Assembly: GCA_050287605.1 (NCBI GenBank)
Contig: JBNKCG010000018.1
Span: forward strand, 1-64,000
Length of the DNA: 64,000 nucleotides
Source: QQUJ01 sp050287605
GTDB lineage: Bacteria; Pseudomonadota; Gammaproteobacteria; QQUJ01
Direction of reading: 5' to 3'
The notes beneath the pieces were generated by a model that was not told the DNA's origin, searched no databases, and worked only from the letters and a program-made list of their open reading frames with translations. Made by a program: the position numbers and the translations under genes. The number at the start of each line of letters is the position of its first letter. The first letter of the stretch is position 1. This document shows, in pieces, positions 61,547 to 64,000 of the stretch.

Positions 61547-61944
61547 GTTAGATCCTAATCAAATTAAACTGAGTTGTAAGATACTTCCAATAACAGTATT
61601 AATTTTAAAGCTTTTTGGTATTCGACCACCACCCCTTATTGGGTCGGTCGCAGGCCGCGGCAGCGCACGGTTCCGGATGCCGCTGTGCCACTCTCGGCAG
61701 GGCGCTCAGAATAGCAGATTCCATCCCCGGCCGGGGGTGACCGCGCTCTCATCCGCGCCGCATCGATAAGCCTTCGACCTGGCTTTACCCCCCTGCCACG
61801 AATCCGTACCATTAGGCACTTTCCAGCGCCCGCTACCGACCGTCTCGCCTTCGCGTCGAGCGTATCGTCGCGGCGCATACCCGGATTTCTCTTGCGATGC
61901 GCGAGCCCTGACTACCGCGCTGCCAACCCCTTGGAGAACACCCC
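61547..61944. promoter_or_regulatory. Divergent region between ftsK and trxB
   Basis: About 400 bases with no convincing gene. On the minus strand TTGGAA (61590-61585) and TAATTT (61566-61561) with an 18-base spacer form a plausible ftsK promoter in an AT-rich patch. The trxB promoter on the plus strand was not identified. A GGAG site precedes the trxB ATG. Confidence 0.5.
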
Positions 61945-62907
61945 ATGAGCGAACCGCGACATTGTCCCCTGCTGATCCTCGGCTCCGGTCCGGCCGGCTA
62001 TACCGCGGCGGTCTACGCCGCCCGCGCCAATCTCAACCCGGTCCTGATCACCGGCCTGGAACAGGGCGGCCAATTAATGACCACCACCGAAGTGGAAAAC
62101 TGGCCCGGCGGCGCCGCCGACCTGCAGGGGCCGGGACTGATGGAGGAGATGCGTCAGCATGCCGAACGCTTCAGCACCGAGATGATCTTCGACCACATCC
62201 AATCCGCTGACCTGCAGCGCCGTCCCTTTCTGCTGCGCGGAGACTCCGGCGAATACACCTGCGACGCGCTCATCGTCGCCACCGGCGCATCGGCCATGTA
62301 CCTCGGCCTGGAATCGGAGCAGACGTACCGCGGCAAAGGGGTATCTGCCTGCGCCACCTGCGACGGCTTCTTTTACCGGGGACGCAAGGTCGCCGTCATC
62401 GGCGGCGGTAACACGGCGGTGGAAGAGGCCCTCTACCTGGCCAATATTGCCGAGCACGTCACCCTCGTGCACCGCCGCGATCACCTGCGTTCGGAAAAAA
62501 TCCTCCAGGACCGGCTGATGGAGCGCGTCAAGGAGGGCAAGGTCACCATTCAGTGGAACCACACCCTGGACGAGGTGTTGGGTGACGCAAGCGGTGTGAC
62601 CGGCATGCGCCTGCGCAGCCGCATCGACGACGCCACTCAGGAGCTGGACGTGCACGGGGTATTCATCGCCATCGGCCATCGCCCCAACACCGCCATGTTC
62701 AAAGGCCAGCTGGAGATGGACGACCACGGCTACCTGATCGTGCAGAGCGGTATCCGCGGCAACGCCACCCAGACCAGCATCCCGGGCATCTTCGCTGCCG
62801 GCGACGTGGCCGACCCTATCTATCGTCAGGCCATCACCTCCGCCGGGGCCGGCTGCATGGCGGCGTTGGACGCCGAACGCTACCTGGATGCCATGACGCA
62901 GGGGTAA
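61945..62907 (+). CDS. trxB: Thioredoxin reductase
   Basis: A 320-residue FAD enzyme that reduces thioredoxin with NADPH. The FAD motif ILGSGPAGYTAAVYAARA, the redox motif CATCDG, the NADPH motif IGGGNTAVEEALYL and the FAD motif ASIFAAGDV-like IPGIFAAGDV are all present in order. It is divergent from ftsK, as in many gammaproteobacteria. Confidence 0.97.
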   Translation: MSEPRHCPLLILGSGPAGYTAAVYAARANLNPVLITGLEQGGQLMTTTEVENWPGGAADLQGPGLMEEMRQHAERFSTEMIFDHIQSADLQRRPFLLRGDSGEYTCDALIVATGASAMYLGLESEQTYRGKGVSACATCDGFFYRGRKVAVIGGGNTAVEEALYLANIAEHVTLVHRRDHLRSEKILQDRLMERVKEGKVTIQWNHTLDEVLGDASGVTGMRLRSRIDDATQELDVHGVFIAIGHRPNTAMFKGQLEMDDHGYLIVQSGIRGNATQTSIPGIFAAGDVADPIYRQAITSAGAGCMAALDAERYLDAMTQG

Positions 62908-62947
62908 TCACCGTCAGCGACGGCATTGCCGGTCGGAGGTACACCGC

Positions 62948-63469
62948 TCACTCGACGATGAGCACCCGCATCCCCGCCGGCACCTGCTCGAACAATGCGA
63001 TCACGTCGTCGTTGCGCATACGGATGCAGCCGTGGGAGCCGGGCTCGCCCACGGGCTCGGTGTCGGGGCAGCCGTGGATGTAGATGAAGCGGCGCTGGGT
63101 ATCGACCTCCCCCAGCCGGTTGCGCCCGGGCTCCAGCCCGCACAACCAGAGAATGCGGCTGAGAATCCAGTCGCGCCCCGGGTGTGCAGCCATCAGCTCG
63201 GACGTGCAGATCTCGCCGGTGGGACGGCGTCCCACGAACACCGCCCCGCGGGGCTGGTCGGCGCCGATTCTGGCACGCACCGTGTGCCAGCCGCGCGGCG
63301 TCTGCCCGCTGCCACTGAGTTCCCCGGCACCCGCCGCCGCAGTGGAGACCGGGTAGCTGAACCGACACCGACCTGCGCTGACGAACTCCAGCCGCTGGCG
63401 GCCCAGATCGATGCGCAAATAACGATCCGGGGTTGCGGCGGACTCGCTGCGCTCGCTTGTCACGTCCAC
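62948..63469 (-). CDS. L,D-transpeptidase (YkuD family) without signal peptide
   Basis: A 173-residue protein with the YkuD catalytic motif HGCPDTEPVGEPGSHGCIRM at residues 134-153; the second Cys is the nucleophile. Such enzymes crosslink peptidoglycan or attach lipoproteins in the periplasm. No signal peptide or membrane segment is visible at the N-terminus, which begins MDVTSERSESAATPDRYLRI. Either an undetected export route exists or the start is wrong; an upstream start would run through the CYTH gene, which it overlaps by 10 bases. Confidence 0.85.
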   Translation of the reverse strand: MDVTSERSESAATPDRYLRIDLGRQRLEFVSAGRCRFSYPVSTAAAGAGELSGSGQTPRGWHTVRARIGADQPRGAVFVGRRPTGEICTSELMAAHPGRDWILSRILWLCGLEPGRNRLGEVDTQRRFIYIHGCPDTEPVGEPGSHGCIRMRNDDVIALFEQVPAGMRVLIVE

Positions 63470-63930
63470 TCCGGGTAGGGATGCTCGGCCAGGTAGGCGT
63501 TGAAAAACCGCACATCATCCGACACCTCCTCGCCTACCCACTGGGGAATGACGAAATGTTCGTCGGGTCGGCTCAATTCGATCTCCGCCAGCACCAAGCC
63601 GGCGTTGGGCCCTTCAAAACGATCCACCTCCCAGAGGTGTTCACCTGCCGGCACGAAAAAGCGACGCTTTTCGATGTGCCGCCCGGCGCAGTGGTGGTCG
63701 AGGAGCTGCCGAGCATCCTCGATGGGAATCGGATACTCGAACTCGGATCGCGCGATGCCCCGGGTTGGTCCTTTGACGGTAAGCCACGCTTGGTCGCCGG
63801 CAATGCGCACCCGCACGCTCGCCTCGGGCCCGCGCGCCAGATACCCTTGGCGTACCGGCACCGAGTTGACCGCCTGGTGCTCCCAGTCGTCGGATCGGGT
63901 GAGAAACTTGCGCTCGATTTCGACACCCAT
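63460..63930 (-). CDS. CYTH-domain phosphohydrolase (tripolyphosphatase-like)
   Basis: A 156-residue protein of the triphosphate tunnel metalloenzyme family. The N-terminal EIERKF matches the ExExK motif. Basic and acidic residues that line the tunnel follow in SVRVRI, WLTVKGP, EFEYPI, KRRFFV and WEVDRFEG. Single-domain bacterial members usually hydrolyse tripolyphosphate. It is followed on the same strand by the L,D-transpeptidase gene with a 10-base overlap. Confidence 0.88.
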   Translation of the reverse strand: MGVEIERKFLTRSDDWEHQAVNSVPVRQGYLARGPEASVRVRIAGDQAWLTVKGPTRGIARSEFEYPIPIEDARQLLDHHCAGRHIEKRRFFVPAGEHLWEVDRFEGPNAGLVLAEIELSRPDEHFVIPQWVGEEVSDDVRFFNAYLAEHPYPEWT

Positions 63931-64000
63931 GTACGGTTCCCGTTCGGTAGCGGCGACATGCCTCCGGTGAAGGCGTACCAGTGTAGCCTACGACGCGTTC

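Overview
The window looks like the chromosome of a gammaproteobacterial sulfur oxidiser of purple-sulfur-bacterium type (Chromatiales or relatives). Two things support this. First, there is a complete oxidative-type reverse dissimilatory sulfite reductase cluster in the order dsrA-B-E-F-H-C-M-K-L-J-O-P-N (30441-42529). Second, two gene orders typical of gammaproteobacteria are present: uvrY-uvrC-pgsA-tRNA-Gly-tRNA-Cys (26638-22504) and trxB / ftsK-lolA-rarA-crcB-DUF190-serS-cysG (62907-53816). The species cannot be named from this window.

Layout. 1-2782: TetR regulator, PaaK-like acyl-CoA ligase and enoyl-CoA hydratase in overlapping frames. 3123-8427: dipeptide-type ABC importer (binding protein, two permeases, two ATPases) with a hairpin after the binding-protein gene. 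9064-14774: FadR-type GntR regulator with two operator-like palindromes, then a ribose-type sugar ABC importer, then a truncated gluconolactonase gene that stops just before tRNA-Leu(UAA) (15160-15244). This first 15 kb is heterotrophic cargo on the 3' side of a tRNA gene and may be a genomic island. 15415-22398: an HD-GYP response regulator, a very large EvgS/BvgS-like hybrid kinase split by a frameshift in a 10-base C tract, and a PAS-kinase fossil. This block separates tRNA-Leu from tRNA-Cys and tRNA-Gly, which are normally adjacent. 22504-26638: tRNA-Cys, tRNA-Gly, pgsA, uvrC, UDG and uvrY. 27048-28371: tRNA-Ser with a strong hairpin, a BI-1 family membrane protein and a small membrane protein.

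28388-29863 is a three-gene cassette divergent from dsrA; its middle gene resembles the CRISPR RNA endonuclease Cas6/Cmx6, although no CRISPR array or other cas gene is visible. 30441-42529 is the dsr operon: sulfite reductase (DsrAB), sulfur relay (DsrEFH, DsrC), membrane electron-transfer complex (DsrMKJOP), DsrL oxidoreductase and DsrN siroheme amidase. It is followed by a NarXL-like two-component pair whose kinase lacks a periplasmic sensor, and a rhodanese-fold protein (42632-45433).

45446-53801 is a signalling cluster: an FHA-GAF-HD-GYP protein, an unrecognised 155-aa protein, a HEAT-repeat/Ser-Thr kinase fusion, two diverged PilT-like ATPases and a FHA protein. It suggests phosphorylation-dependent and cyclic-di-GMP-dependent control of type IV pili. 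53816-63930 is mostly housekeeping: siroheme synthase (which would supply the Dsr cofactor), SerS, fluoride exporter, RarA, LolA, FtsK, thioredoxin reductase, an L,D-transpeptidase without a signal peptide, and a CYTH phosphatase.
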